A DNA stretch of 64,000 nucleotides from Streptomyces sp. NBC_01408 (lineage in GTDB: Bacteria > Actinomycetota > Actinomycetes > Streptomycetales > Streptomycetaceae): positions 2,101,001 to 2,165,000 of the forward strand of contig NZ_JAPEPJ010000001.1 of NCBI RefSeq assembly GCF_026340255.1. The letters run 5' to 3'. This document shows positions 8,320-16,751 of this stretch, one piece after another (positions within the stretch are counted from its first letter, which is position 1; every line of letters begins with the position of its first letter). The position numbers and the translations under genes are program-made. A model generated the notes under the pieces. It was not told where the DNA came from and did not search any database. It saw nothing but the letters and a program-made list of their open reading frames with translations.

Positions 8320-9177
8320 GTGCCGGTGGACAAGCGGAACGTGGTGACGGCTGTGCTGTGTGCGGCGGCCGCCTTGGGGGCTTCTGCGGCGATGGCCGTG
8401 CTGGTGCCGCCGCCCGAGGGGGTTCCGGCTGGGCCGGCGAAGGCGGCCCCTACGGGTTCGGTGGCGGAGCCGTCGCGATCGCAAGCGGCGAAGCCTCAGC
8501 TTTCGGCCGCTCCCGCGACCACCCTGCCGCCGGCCGTCACCCCGCAGCCCGGAGGTCCCGCGGCCTTCACCGGGGCCCTGTTCACGGGCGGCCTGGACGG
8601 TGACCACTTCTGCACCGCGACCGTGGTGCAGAGCCCGGGCCGGAACCTGATCGTCACCGCCGGCCACTGCCTGCTCGACGGGGCGCAGCCCGACGGGGAA
8701 GCCGTCTTCGCACCCGCGTACGCCAACGGGTTCGCCCCGTACGGCACATGGAAGCTCGAGGAGGTCTTCGAGGACGACCGCTGGGCCGAGGGCACGGACG
8801 ACGCGTACGACCTCGCCTTCGCCCGCCTCGCGCCCGACGACAAGGGCCGCACCATAGAGGACGTGACCGGCGCGGCCGTGCTGGACACCAGTGGCCGTGC
8901 GGGCGAGGAGGTCACGGTCACCGGTTACCCCGCCGACCGCAAGGTTCCCCGTACCTGCACGGCGCTGGCCGTCCGCGAGAGCGAGACCGCACAGCGCTTC
9001 GACTGCGCCGACTTCCCCGGCGGCACCAGCGGCAGCGCGTGGATCGCCCGCGACGGGAAGATCATCGGCATCCTCACCGGCGGCGACACGGACGACGTTT
9101 CGACCAGCACGGTCCTCGGGGACTACGCGGCCTCGCTGTACGCCAAGGCCACGGCCACGGCCGCGGTGAAGAACTAG
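8320..9177 (+). CDS. Secreted trypsin-like serine peptidase
   Basis: 285 residues. The GTG start at 8320 follows GGAGG with 7-nt spacing. An N-terminal hydrophobic segment (VVTAVLCAAAALGASAAMAVLV) serves as signal peptide or anchor, followed by about 60 Pro/Ala-rich linker residues. The chymotrypsin-fold domain shows the triad: His in LIVTAGHC, Asp in DDAYDLAFARL, Ser in GGTSGSAW. A Cys precedes the His (HFCTAT) and another pair flanks the Ser region, as in extracellular actinobacterial proteases. It ends overlapping by 4 bp the convergent Nudix gene. Substrate unknown. Confidence 0.88.
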   Translation: MPVDKRNVVTAVLCAAAALGASAAMAVLVPPPEGVPAGPAKAAPTGSVAEPSRSQAAKPQLSAAPATTLPPAVTPQPGGPAAFTGALFTGGLDGDHFCTATVVQSPGRNLIVTAGHCLLDGAQPDGEAVFAPAYANGFAPYGTWKLEEVFEDDRWAEGTDDAYDLAFARLAPDDKGRTIEDVTGAAVLDTSGRAGEEVTVTGYPADRKVPRTCTALAVRESETAQRFDCADFPGGTSGSAWIARDGKIIGILTGGDTDDVSTSTVLGDYAASLYAKATATAAVKN

Positions 9178-9617
9178 GCCATCAGCCCCAGGTGCACCGG
9201 CTCGGCCGGTGCGTTCGCCAGGAGGTCCGGCAGGCGCGGCGGCCACAGGGGTTCGCCGAGGGCGGCCAGGCGCTGCGGGGAGAGCCACTGCCAGTGGATG
9301 CCCGGATCCTCCAGCACCGGTTCGCGGTGCGGGCCCGTCGTGAGGTAGATGTGCTCGTGCTGACGGACCGGGATCCCCTGGTGCGTGAAGTCGTGCTCCC
9401 AGGTGCACAGCAGCCGACCGGGCTCCAGGTCGGTCCAGCCGGTCTCCTCGCGCAGCTCGCGCCGTACGGCCTCCTCGGGGCTCTCGCCGGGGTCGATCCC
9501 GCCGCCGGGCGGCAGCCAGTGGATGCCGACCTCGACGTTGTCCTCGCGGAAGAGGAACACCGAGCCGGCGGGGGACAGGATGACAACGCGCGCTGCGTGA
9601 CGTGGAGTTCGCATCAT
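9174..9617 (-). CDS. Nudix hydrolase
   Basis: 147-residue cytosolic enzyme that hydrolyses nucleoside diphosphates linked to another moiety. The Nudix box is complete: GGGIDPGESPEEAVRREL then REETGW, supplying the Mg-binding glutamates. A downstream YLTTGPHREP segment and C-terminal helix fit the usual compact alpha/beta/alpha fold. The start is one of two adjacent ATGs (9617 or 9614). It is convergent with the protease gene. Substrate specificity cannot be read from the sequence. Confidence 0.88.
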   Translation of the reverse strand: MMRTPRHAARVVILSPAGSVFLFREDNVEVGIHWLPPGGGIDPGESPEEAVRRELREETGWTDLEPGRLLCTWEHDFTHQGIPVRQHEHIYLTTGPHREPVLEDPGIHWQWLSPQRLAALGEPLWPPRLPDLLANAPAEPVHLGLMA

Positions 9618-9859
9618 CAACTCAGCGTACGCCGGTGATCCTTCCCGGTGTCCGGATTATCCCGCCGCCAGTGCCGCCGCCAGTGCCAGTGCCAGTCCCC
9701 CCGCCCGTGCCGGCCTCGGGGATCGGCCGTCTGGGCGATGGGGTTCCGCACCTTGAGGGCGCCGGGCTGACGGTGTGGCTCCGCTTTCCCGCGGCGGACA
9801 CCCGGGCGGCAGCGCAGCGCTCAGCCACACTGAAGATCGGCTGCTGTACGGTCGGTCTG

Positions 9860-10732
9860 ATGAGCAAGCACGCCCGAGCCCGCTCCCCCAGGTCGCGCAG
9901 GTCCCGTACGACGCGCACGCCGCGTGCGTCGCGCCGCGTGGCCCTCGTCGCCACCCTCTGCCTGATGACCCTCGGGGCGGGATGGCTGTACGCCGCCCAG
10001 GACTCGGACGGGGCCTCCGGTGCCGCGCTCCAGGCCCGTTCGGACGCCCGTCCGCCGGCCCGGGACCGGGCTGCGCGGGACTCCCAGCGCGAGGCCCAGC
10101 GTGAGGTCCAGGGGGAGGTCCAGCGGGAGGTCCAGCGGGATGTGACGCAGGGCTTGACCGGCACCAGTGAGCAGACCAGGGCCAGGATCCCGGCGGAGTC
10201 CCGCCAGCTCATCCTGGTCAGCGGCAAGGCGGTGGACTCCTCGGAGGGCACCGCGACCCTCTACACCCGCCCCGCGGCCGGCGCCGACTGGGTCCGGGCC
10301 GAGAGCTGGCCGGCCCGCAACGGGGCCAAGGGCTGGTCCACGGAGCGCAAGTACGGCGACCTCACCTCGCCCCAGGGCGTCTTCGCGCTGACCGACGCGG
10401 GCGGCCTGCTGGCCGCGCCGCCGGGCACCAGGCTCCCGTACGACAAGGACGGCTCCTTCGTCGCGACGGGCCGGGGAGTGAACGGCGAGTCCCTGGCGGG
10501 TTCCTTCGACTACGTCGTCGCCATCGACTTCAACCGCAGGCCGGGCCGCTCACCGCTGGATCCGGTCAAGCCGGAGGGCGAGGGCAAGGGCGGCAACATC
10601 TGGCTCCACGTGGACCACGACGGGCCTTCGCAGGGCTGCGTCGGCATCCCGAAGCAGGCGATGAGGAAGGTCCTGGCGACCCTCGACCCGGCGGCGAAGC
10701 CGGTCATCGTGATGGGCCCGCAAGGCTTCTGA
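9860..10732 (+). CDS. L,D-transpeptidase-like (YkuD-type) membrane-anchored protein
   Basis: 290 residues. A basic N-terminus is followed by one membrane segment (VALVATLCLMTLGAGWLYAA, about residues 33-52). Then comes a charged coiled-coil-like stretch with repeated REVQ units, then a catalytic domain. Near the C-terminus IWLHVDHDGPSQGCVGIP holds the His and Cys of the L,D-transpeptidase site, in the GCV form of the ErfK/COG3786-like branch. It probably acts outside the membrane on peptidoglycan stem peptides or protein attachment. Start at the ATG at 9860; the longer open frame upstream is low-complexity. A terminator-like hairpin follows. Confidence 0.82.
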   Translation: MSKHARARSPRSRRSRTTRTPRASRRVALVATLCLMTLGAGWLYAAQDSDGASGAALQARSDARPPARDRAARDSQREAQREVQGEVQREVQRDVTQGLTGTSEQTRARIPAESRQLILVSGKAVDSSEGTATLYTRPAAGADWVRAESWPARNGAKGWSTERKYGDLTSPQGVFALTDAGGLLAAPPGTRLPYDKDGSFVATGRGVNGESLAGSFDYVVAIDFNRRPGRSPLDPVKPEGEGKGGNIWLHVDHDGPSQGCVGIPKQAMRKVLATLDPAAKPVIVMGPQGF

Positions 10733-10755
10733 GCCGGGGCCGGCGGGGGGCCGGC

Positions 10756-10786
10756 GCCCGGCTTGACGCCGGGCCCGCGCGGGCCC
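10756..10786. terminator. Hairpin between convergent genes
   Basis: GCCCGGC-TTGAC-GCCGGGC stem-loop followed by a second GC stem (GGGCCC-GCGC-GGGCCC), between the ends of the transpeptidase gene and the SMI1 gene. Probably a bidirectional terminator. Confidence 0.55.
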
Positions 10787-10809
10787 CTGCCGGGCGCCAC
10801 TTCGGAGAC

Positions 10810-11733
10810 TCACTCATCTGAGGAGCCGTAGCTGTCGAACCAGTGGACGTCGAAGTAGCGGGCCGTCGAGAAAGGCTGCTGCCGGTCAGTGAGCAGGCGG
10901 TAGACGAACTCGGCGGTCGTTCCGTCGAACCGCTGCCACGAGTCGGGGATGTCCTCCCGCATGAGGATGGGCCACCGGTCGGGGTCCGGGCCCTCGGTGA
11001 GCCAGAAGAACTGGTCGGCCTGCTCCGAGCTCGCCCACTCCAGCAGCCCGCCCGGGGCTGGGTACACCTCGTACGGCTCCCACAGGCCGCTGCGGTGCGT
11101 CCTGGCCCACTCGCTCAGGAACTCGGTGTTCAGGACTATGTCGTCGCCCTTGAACTGGGCGTCAGGTACCCGGAGTTGGAGGTATCCGTCGAAGGCACCG
11201 TGCCCGAACAGCTCCGTGAGCCGCTTGTATTCGCCGGGGAGTGCCGTCCCGATCCGGGCCTCGACCGCCGCCCAGTCGACCGTACGCACGCGGCTCGTGT
11301 CCCAGCCCGTGACGGCGACGACCCCGTCCACCCAGGACGTCACCTCCGCCAGGTCCGCCGCAGGGTCCTTTCGTTCCGCGACCAGCGCCACCAGGCGTAC
11401 GTCCCCGTCGCCGGTACGGACTGTGCCGGAGCCGATCCACCGGCCCGCCTGCACCCATGCGCGCATCTCCACGATTCGCTCCCCGAACGGGGTCAGCAGC
11501 GCCAGCCCGGTCCGTTCGGTCACGGTCGGATCGGCGTATCCGCCCATGGCGAGGTTGCGCGACCGGCCGTAGCGTCCGCTCAGCGCTTCCCGGAGCGTGT
11601 CGAGGTCGATCTCATCCGCGGGTGCCAGGCAGGTGTGCCCCGCCGGGTGTCCCGGTTCCTCGCACTCCAGGTCGCCCGTGCCAGGCCAGAGCAGATGGTG
11701 GACCGCCGTGAGGAATTCTTCCTGTCCGTTCAT
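10810..11733 (-). CDS. SMI1/KNR4 (SUKH) family protein
   Basis: 307 residues, soluble. The C-terminal two thirds match the SUKH fold: WAAVEARIGTALPGEYKRLTELFGHGAFDGYLQL is the characteristic segment, followed by the acidic FYWL-like block (FFWLTEGPDPDRWPIL). SUKH proteins are often immunity proteins against secreted nuclease or deaminase toxins, but many Streptomyces paralogs stand alone, and no toxin is nearby here. The start at 11733 (MNGQEEFL) is chosen over the longer frame that would run across operator site 2. It is divergent from the oxidoreductase at 11882. Confidence 0.82.
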   Translation of the reverse strand: MNGQEEFLTAVHHLLWPGTGDLECEEPGHPAGHTCLAPADEIDLDTLREALSGRYGRSRNLAMGGYADPTVTERTGLALLTPFGERIVEMRAWVQAGRWIGSGTVRTGDGDVRLVALVAERKDPAADLAEVTSWVDGVVAVTGWDTSRVRTVDWAAVEARIGTALPGEYKRLTELFGHGAFDGYLQLRVPDAQFKGDDIVLNTEFLSEWARTHRSGLWEPYEVYPAPGGLLEWASSEQADQFFWLTEGPDPDRWPILMREDIPDSWQRFDGTTAEFVYRLLTDRQQPFSTARYFDVHWFDSYGSSDE

Positions 11734-11792
11734 GGCAGGCATTGAAGCCGACCCGGCCGACATCGGACCGGCCGAGGCGTCGAATCCCTTGC

Positions 11793-11807
11793 CTGACGGA
11801 CCGTCAG
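11793..11807. promoter_or_regulatory. 15-bp palindromic operator, perfect arms (site 2)
   Basis: CTGACG-GAC-CGTCAG in the divergent intergenic region between the SMI1 gene and the luciferase-like oxidoreductase, 75 bp before the latter's ATG. Same symmetry as sites at 2259, 13707 and 40349. Downstream, a 13-bp direct repeat (GAATCGGCAG core) lies at about 11834-11862. Confidence 0.75.
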
Positions 11808-11881
11808 CTACGACGATGGCCCGGCACCGGTATGACGAATCGGCAGGATGAATCGGCAGACGAAGGCGAGGCGGGCCCGGC

Positions 11882-12832
11882 ATGGCGCGCGTGTTCACCG
11901 AAGGGCGGCTGGTCTACGGGATGCAGCTCCCGATCCAGTCGCAGAGCACCATCTACGCCGAGCCCTGGGAGGCGTCGGCGACGGCCGCCGATCTCGCCGA
12001 GGTGGCGCGGGCCGCCGACCGGGCCGGCTTCGGGTATCTGGCCACCTGCGACCACGTGGCGATCCCGCGGCGGCTCGCCGGAGCCATGAGTACCGTCTGG
12101 TACGACCCGGTGGCCACCCTCTCCTTCCTGGCCGGGATCACCGAGCACGTGCGGCTGCTCAGCCACGTCGCGATCCTCGGCCTGCGCCACCCCCTGATCA
12201 GCGCCAAGCAGTACGCGACCCTCGACCACCTCTCCGGCGGCCGGCTGATCCTCGGCGTCGGCGCCGGGCACGTGCAGGAGGAGTTCGAGGTCCTCGGCGT
12301 GGACTTCGCGCGCCGCGGGGCCGTGCTCGACGAGACGTTGGACGCGCTGCGGGCCGCGCTGGGGCCCGAGGAGTACCCGGAGTTCGAGGGCGAGCTCTTC
12401 TCCTTCAAGGGCCTCGGCCAGCTGCCCCGTCCCGCCCAGGAGCGGATCCCCGTCTGGGTCGGCGGCTCCTCCGGCCCCGCCGTGCGCCGCGCGGCCCTGC
12501 GCGGGGACGGCTGGCTCCCGCAGGGGGACCCGCGCGACAGGCTCCCGGCGCAGATCGCCCGGATCAAGGAGCTGCGCGCCGCGGCCGGGATCGAGGACCC
12601 CGTTTTCGAGTTCGGGGCGATCACCGAGGCGCTGTACGTCGGCGAGCCCGCCTGGGGCACCGGCCGCCGGACCCTCACCGGCAAGGCGCAGGCGCTCGCC
12701 GAGTCCCTGCGGGAGTACAAGGCGCTCGGCGTCGACCAGATCCAGGTCCGTTTCCGCAGCCGCGACCGGGCCGAACTCGTGGACCAGATAGCCGCGTTCG
12801 GCGCCGAGGTCGCGCCGCACCTCAACGACTAG
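11882..12832 (+). CDS. LLM-class F420-dependent oxidoreductase
   Basis: 316 residues with the luciferase-like (alpha/beta)8 fold. The N-terminal YGMQLPIQSQ strand, CDHVAIP, ATLDHLSGGRLILGVGAGHVQEEFEVLG and PVWVGGSSGPAVRRAA are hallmarks of the actinobacterial F420-dependent subfamily of about 300 residues (TIGR03619-like). It probably uses reduced or oxidised F420 in hydride transfer to or from a small organic substrate. ATG at 11882 after GAGGCGGG. Operator site 2 precedes it, and the SDR follows after a 10-bp gap, so the two are almost certainly one transcript. Confidence 0.88.
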   Translation: MARVFTEGRLVYGMQLPIQSQSTIYAEPWEASATAADLAEVARAADRAGFGYLATCDHVAIPRRLAGAMSTVWYDPVATLSFLAGITEHVRLLSHVAILGLRHPLISAKQYATLDHLSGGRLILGVGAGHVQEEFEVLGVDFARRGAVLDETLDALRAALGPEEYPEFEGELFSFKGLGQLPRPAQERIPVWVGGSSGPAVRRAALRGDGWLPQGDPRDRLPAQIARIKELRAAAGIEDPVFEFGAITEALYVGEPAWGTGRRTLTGKAQALAESLREYKALGVDQIQVRFRSRDRAELVDQIAAFGAEVAPHLND

Positions 12833-12842
12833 GAGCACCGGC

Positions 12843-13628
12843 ATGGGCAAGCTGGACGGGCGCGTCGTCATCATCACGGGTGCGGCGCGCGGACAGGGCG
12901 AGCAGGAGGCGCGGCTCTTCGCCGCCGAGGGGGCCAAGGTGCTCCTCGGGGACGTGCTGGACGAGCAGGGCGCGGCCGTGGCCAAGGAGATCGGCGAGGA
13001 CCGGGCCCGGTACGTGCGGATGGACGTGAGCCGCGAGGAGGACTGGGCGGCCGCGGTCGCCGCGGCGAAGGAGGCCTTCGGCCCCGTCAACGGCCTGGTC
13101 AACAACGCGGGCATCCTGCGATTCAACGAGCTGACCGCGACCCCGCTGGAGGAGTTCCAGCAGGTGGTCCAGGTCAACCAGGTCGGCGCCTTCCTCGGCA
13201 TCAAGTCGGTCGCCCCGGAGATCGAGGCGGCCGGCGGCGGCACGATCGTGAACACCTCCTCGTATACCGGCCTGACGGGCATGGCCTACGTCGGCTCGTA
13301 CGCCGCGACGAAGGCGGCCGTCGTCGGCCTGACCCGGGTGGCCGCGCTGGAGCTGGCCGCCAAGGGGATCCGGGTCAACGCGATGTGCCCGGGCGCCGTG
13401 GACACCCCGATGGCCAACCCCGGTCTGCTGGATCCGGCCGGGATGACCGACGAGGCGCGGGACGCGATGGCGGAGCTGTACAAGCGGGTCGTCCCGATGG
13501 GGCGGGTGGGGCAGCCGGAGGAGGTGGCGAGGCTCGCCCTCTTCCTGACCAGCGAGGACTCCTCGTACATCACCGGGCAGCCGTTCGTCATCGACGGCGG
13601 CTGGATGGCCGGCGTGAGCATCCTCTGA
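12843..13628 (+). CDS. SDR-family NAD(P)-dependent oxidoreductase
   Basis: 261-residue classical short-chain dehydrogenase. The cofactor motif TGAARGQG is near residue 13, NNAG near 83, then catalytic Ser in NTSSYTG and YAATK (Tyr and Lys). The C-terminal end (ITGQPFVIDGGWMAG) is typical of glucose-1-dehydrogenase/3-oxoacyl reductase-like members. It probably oxidises a secondary alcohol or reduces a ketone in the same pathway as the preceding LLM enzyme, 10 bp upstream. An acidic residue after strand 2 (GDVLDE) suggests NAD preference. Substrate unknown. Confidence 0.9.
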   Translation: MGKLDGRVVIITGAARGQGEQEARLFAAEGAKVLLGDVLDEQGAAVAKEIGEDRARYVRMDVSREEDWAAAVAAAKEAFGPVNGLVNNAGILRFNELTATPLEEFQQVVQVNQVGAFLGIKSVAPEIEAAGGGTIVNTSSYTGLTGMAYVGSYAATKAAVVGLTRVAALELAAKGIRVNAMCPGAVDTPMANPGLLDPAGMTDEARDAMAELYKRVVPMGRVGQPEEVARLALFLTSEDSSYITGQPFVIDGGWMAGVSIL

Positions 13629-13645
13629 GAACGCCCGGCAGTTAT

Positions 13646-13660
13646 CTGATGGAGCGTCAG
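13646..13660. promoter_or_regulatory. 15-bp operator, one mismatch (site 3)
   Basis: CTGATG-GAG-CGTCAG; one arm position differs from the perfect sites. It is 61 bp upstream of site 4, between the SDR stop and the second LLM gene. Paired sites suggest cooperative binding or a stronger repression point. Confidence 0.65.
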
Positions 13661-13706
13661 GTATTGACGCTCCCGCCCCCGCGATGGAACAGTCGAGACA
13701 TCTGAT

Positions 13707-13721
13707 CTGACGCCACGTCAG
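13707..13721. promoter_or_regulatory. 15-bp palindromic operator, perfect arms (site 4)
   Basis: CTGACG-CCA-CGTCAG, 23 bp before the TTG start of the second LLM gene and just upstream of its ribosome site. Suited to blocking transcription of the LLM-amidohydrolase-aldehyde dehydrogenase series. Confidence 0.75.
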
Positions 13722-13744
13722 AAACCAAAGGACGGTGAACCCCC

Positions 13745-14866
13745 TTGGAATTCGGGCTCTTCGTGCAGGGATACGTGCCTGAGGCGCGGTCCAAGGTCGA
13801 CCCCCAGGCCGAGCACAAGGCACTGGTCGAGGAGACCGAGTACGTCATCCAGGCCGACAAGTCCGGCTTCAAGTACGCCTGGGCCTCCGAGCACCACTTC
13901 CTGGAGGAGTACTCGCACCTGTCGGCGAACGAGGTGTTCCTCGGCTACCTCGCCGCGGCCACCGAACGCATCCACCTCGGCTCGGGCATCTTCAACCCGC
14001 TCGCCCCGGTGAACCACCCGGTCAAGGTGGCCGAGAAGGTCACCATGCTGGACCACCTCTCCAAGGGCCGCTTCGAGTTCGGCACCGGCCGAGGCGCGGG
14101 CAGCCACGAGATCCTCGGCTTCATGCCCGGCATCACGGACATGAACCACACCAAGGAGATCTGGGAGGAGACCATCGCCGAGTTCCCCAAGATGTTCCTC
14201 CAGGAGGAGTACGAGGGGTTCCAGGGCAAGCACTGGTCGCTGCCCCCGCGCAAGGTCTTCCCCAAGCCGTACGGCAAGGCCCACCCGGCCATGTGGTACG
14301 CCGCCGGCTCCCCCTCCTCCTACGCGATGGCCGCCAAGAAGGGCCTCGGCGTCCTCGGCTTCAGCGTCCAGAAGGTCTCCGACATGGAGTGGGTGCTGGA
14401 GCAGTACAAGACGGCCATCCAGGAGGCCAAGGCCATCGGCGCCTTCGTCAACGACAACGTCATGGTCACCTCGACCGCGATCTGCGCCGAGACCCACGAC
14501 AAGGCCGTCGAGATAGCCGTCAACGCCAACATGAACCGCTTCCAGTCGCTGGTCTTCCGCTACCACGACACCTTCCCGCGGCCCGAGGCCATCCCGCAGT
14601 GGCCCGAGACCCTGCCCGAGTACAACGCGGAGATCATCGAGCTGCTGATCGCGGAGGAACTGCTGATCTGCGGTGACCCCTCCGAGGTCCGAGCCCAGTG
14701 CAAGCGCTGGGAGGAGGCCGGGGCGGACCAGCTGTCCTTCGGCCTGCCGACCGGGGTCTCGTACGAGGACACGATGACCACCATCAAGCTCATCGGCGAG
14801 CACGTCATCCCGCAGATCGACACCGATCCCGTGCACCGCACCACGCGCTTCCGCCAGGCCGCCTGA
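13745..14866 (+). CDS. LLM-class flavin-dependent oxidoreductase
   Basis: 373 residues of the longer luciferase-like branch: MEFGLFVQGYVPEARS at the start, WASEHHFLEEYSHLSANEVFLGYLAAAT, then LDHLSKGRFEFGTGRGAGSHE. These resemble FMN-dependent alkanal-type monooxygenases more than the ~300-residue F420 group, so the flavin is probably FMN. The start is a TTG at 13745, supported by AAAGGACGG upstream and by alignment of the conserved first strand. Two operators sit directly upstream. A palindromic repeat (14873-14970) separates it from the amidohydrolase. It may oxygenate or oxidise the pathway substrate. Confidence 0.87.
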   Translation: MEFGLFVQGYVPEARSKVDPQAEHKALVEETEYVIQADKSGFKYAWASEHHFLEEYSHLSANEVFLGYLAAATERIHLGSGIFNPLAPVNHPVKVAEKVTMLDHLSKGRFEFGTGRGAGSHEILGFMPGITDMNHTKEIWEETIAEFPKMFLQEEYEGFQGKHWSLPPRKVFPKPYGKAHPAMWYAAGSPSSYAMAAKKGLGVLGFSVQKVSDMEWVLEQYKTAIQEAKAIGAFVNDNVMVTSTAICAETHDKAVEIAVNANMNRFQSLVFRYHDTFPRPEAIPQWPETLPEYNAEIIELLIAEELLICGDPSEVRAQCKRWEEAGADQLSFGLPTGVSYEDTMTTIKLIGEHVIPQIDTDPVHRTTRFRQAA

Positions 14867-14872
14867 CCCGGC

Positions 14873-14970
14873 GGGGGCTCCGCCCCCGCACCCCCGCGCC
14901 TCAAACGCCGGCGAGGCTGGATGTTCCAGCCCCGCCGGCGTTTGAGGCGCGGGGTCTGGGGCGCAGCCCC
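14873..14970. repeat. Compact palindromic repeat (family 2, short form)
   Basis: Two inverted arms of about 45 bp: left arm with GCGCCTCAAACGCCGGCG, right arm with CGCCGGCGTTTGAGGCGC, separated by 5 nt. The outer ends carry GGGGCTCCGCCCC-type subpalindromes. The same arm occurs at 26348-26392 and 26765-26809. It lies between co-directional genes and could act as a terminator or mRNA-processing hairpin. Confidence 0.8.
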
Positions 14971-15011
14971 AGCACACGGCCCGCAACGCGAACACCGGCA
15001 GAAGGGACGTC

Positions 15012-16751
15012 ATGCTCGACCACCTGATCAAGGGCGCGACCGTCGTGGACGGCACCGGCGCCCCCGCCCGCGTCGCCGACCTGGGGATACGCGACGGCCG
15101 GATCGTTGCCATCGGCGACCCCGGCACCGTCACCGAAGAGGCCCGCACCAGCGAGGACGCCACCGGCCTCGTCCTCACCCCCGGCTTCATCGACCCGCAC
15201 ACGCACTACGACGCCCAGCTCTTCTGGGACCCGTACGCCACCCCCTCCATGAACCACGGCGTGACCACCGTCGCCGGCGGCAACTGCGGCTTCACCCTGG
15301 CCCCGCTCAACCCGGCCCGCCCGGAGGACGCCGACTACACGCGCCGCATGATGAGCAAGGTCGAGGGCATGGCCCTCAAGGCCCTGGAGGAAGGCGTCGA
15401 CTGGACCTGGTCCACCTTCGGCGAGTACCTCGACGCCCTCGAGGGGCGGATCGCCGTCAACGCCGGATTCATGGTCGGCCACTGCGCGCTGCGCCGCCAC
15501 GTCATGGGCGAGGCGGCCGTCGGCGGGCAGCCCACCCCCGAGCAGCTCCAGCAGATGCTCGACCTCTTCCACGACGCCATGGACGCCGGCGCCTGGGGCC
15601 TGTCCACCACCCAGTCCTCCACCCACTCCGACGGATCCGGCGCCCCCGTCGCCTCCCGGCACGCCCGGCCCGCCGAACTCCTCGCCCTCTCCAAAGCCGT
15701 CGCCGACCACGAGGGCACCCAGCTCGAAGCGATCGTCGCGGGCTGCCTCGACCAGTTCTCCGACGAGGAGATCGACCTCTTCGTCGACATGAGCGCGGCC
15801 GCGGGCCGACCGCTGAACTGGAACGTCCTCACCATCGACGCCTCCGTCCCCGAGCGGGTGCCCCGCCAGCTCGTCCCGAGCGAGCGGGCCCGCAAGGCCG
15901 GCGGCCGGATCGTGGCGCTGACGATGCCGATCCTCACCCCCATGAACATGTCGCTCGGCACCTTCTGCGCCCTCAACCTCATCCCCGGCTGGGGCGAGGT
16001 CCTCGGCCTGCCCGTCCCCGAACGGATCGCCAAGCTCCGCGACGCGGACGTCCGGGCCGAGATGCTGCGCCGCGCCGACAGCAAGGAGGCCGGGGTCTTC
16101 CGCCGCCTCGCCAACTTCGGGCGCTACGTCATCGGCGACACGTACAGCAAGGAGAACGAGGGCCTGTCCGGCCGCGTCGTCAACGACATCGCGGCCGAGC
16201 GCGGCCAGGCCCCCTTCCACTGCCTGGTGGAGATCTGCGCCAACGACGACCTCCGCACGGTGCTCTGGCCGATGCCCACCGACAACGACCCGGCGAGCTG
16301 GACCCTGCGCCAGGAGACCTGGCAGCACGAGGACGTCATGCTGGGCGGCTCCGACGCGGGCGCGCACCTGGACCGGATGTGCGGGGCCCCGTACACGACC
16401 CGCTTCCTCGGCGACTGCCTGCGCGGCCGCAAGCTGGTCCCGCTGGAGCAGGCGGTACGGATGCTCACCGACGATCCGGCCCAGCTGTTCGGGCTGCGCG
16501 AGCGCGGCCGGATCGCCGAGGGCTACCACGCGGACCTGGTCCTCTTCGACCCGGAGCGCATCGAGGCCGGTCCGGCGACCCTGGTCCACGACCTGCCCGG
16601 GGACAGCCCGCGGCTGGACGCGCGGGCCATCGGGATCGTCTCCGTACGGGTCAACGGCGTGGAGACCATCCGCGACGACGAGATCACGGGGGCGATCCCC
16701 GGGATCGTGCTCAGGTCGGGCCGGGACACGAGGACAGTGAGCACGCGATGA
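15012..16751 (+). CDS. D-aminoacylase/dihydroorotase-like amidohydrolase
   Basis: 579 residues of the amidohydrolase superfamily (N-acyl-D-amino-acid deacylase branch). The N-terminal beta-sandwich (LIKGATVVDGTGAPARVADLGIRDGRIVAIG) leads to the metal motif GFIDPHTHYDAQ. VGHCALRRHV, a Cys/Asn-rich GGNCGFTLAP, and GGSDAGAHLD with the catalytic Asp follow. Composite-domain closure (GYHADLVLFDP) is at the end. ATG at 15012 after AGAAGGGA. The stop overlaps the aldehyde dehydrogenase start (ATGA). It probably hydrolyses a C-N or lactone-like bond in the same pathway; the name reflects family, not proven activity. Confidence 0.87.
   Translation: MLDHLIKGATVVDGTGAPARVADLGIRDGRIVAIGDPGTVTEEARTSEDATGLVLTPGFIDPHTHYDAQLFWDPYATPSMNHGVTTVAGGNCGFTLAPLNPARPEDADYTRRMMSKVEGMALKALEEGVDWTWSTFGEYLDALEGRIAVNAGFMVGHCALRRHVMGEAAVGGQPTPEQLQQMLDLFHDAMDAGAWGLSTTQSSTHSDGSGAPVASRHARPAELLALSKAVADHEGTQLEAIVAGCLDQFSDEEIDLFVDMSAAAGRPLNWNVLTIDASVPERVPRQLVPSERARKAGGRIVALTMPILTPMNMSLGTFCALNLIPGWGEVLGLPVPERIAKLRDADVRAEMLRRADSKEAGVFRRLANFGRYVIGDTYSKENEGLSGRVVNDIAAERGQAPFHCLVEICANDDLRTVLWPMPTDNDPASWTLRQETWQHEDVMLGGSDAGAHLDRMCGAPYTTRFLGDCLRGRKLVPLEQAVRMLTDDPAQLFGLRERGRIAEGYHADLVLFDPERIEAGPATLVHDLPGDSPRLDARAIGIVSVRVNGVETIRDDEITGAIPGIVLRSGRDTRTVSTR

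Noticed and set aside
14921..16747. In-frame extension of the aldehyde dehydrogenase to over 1100 residues
   Set aside because: The extension is the other-frame reading of the amidohydrolase gene; the dehydrogenase has a good start at 16748.
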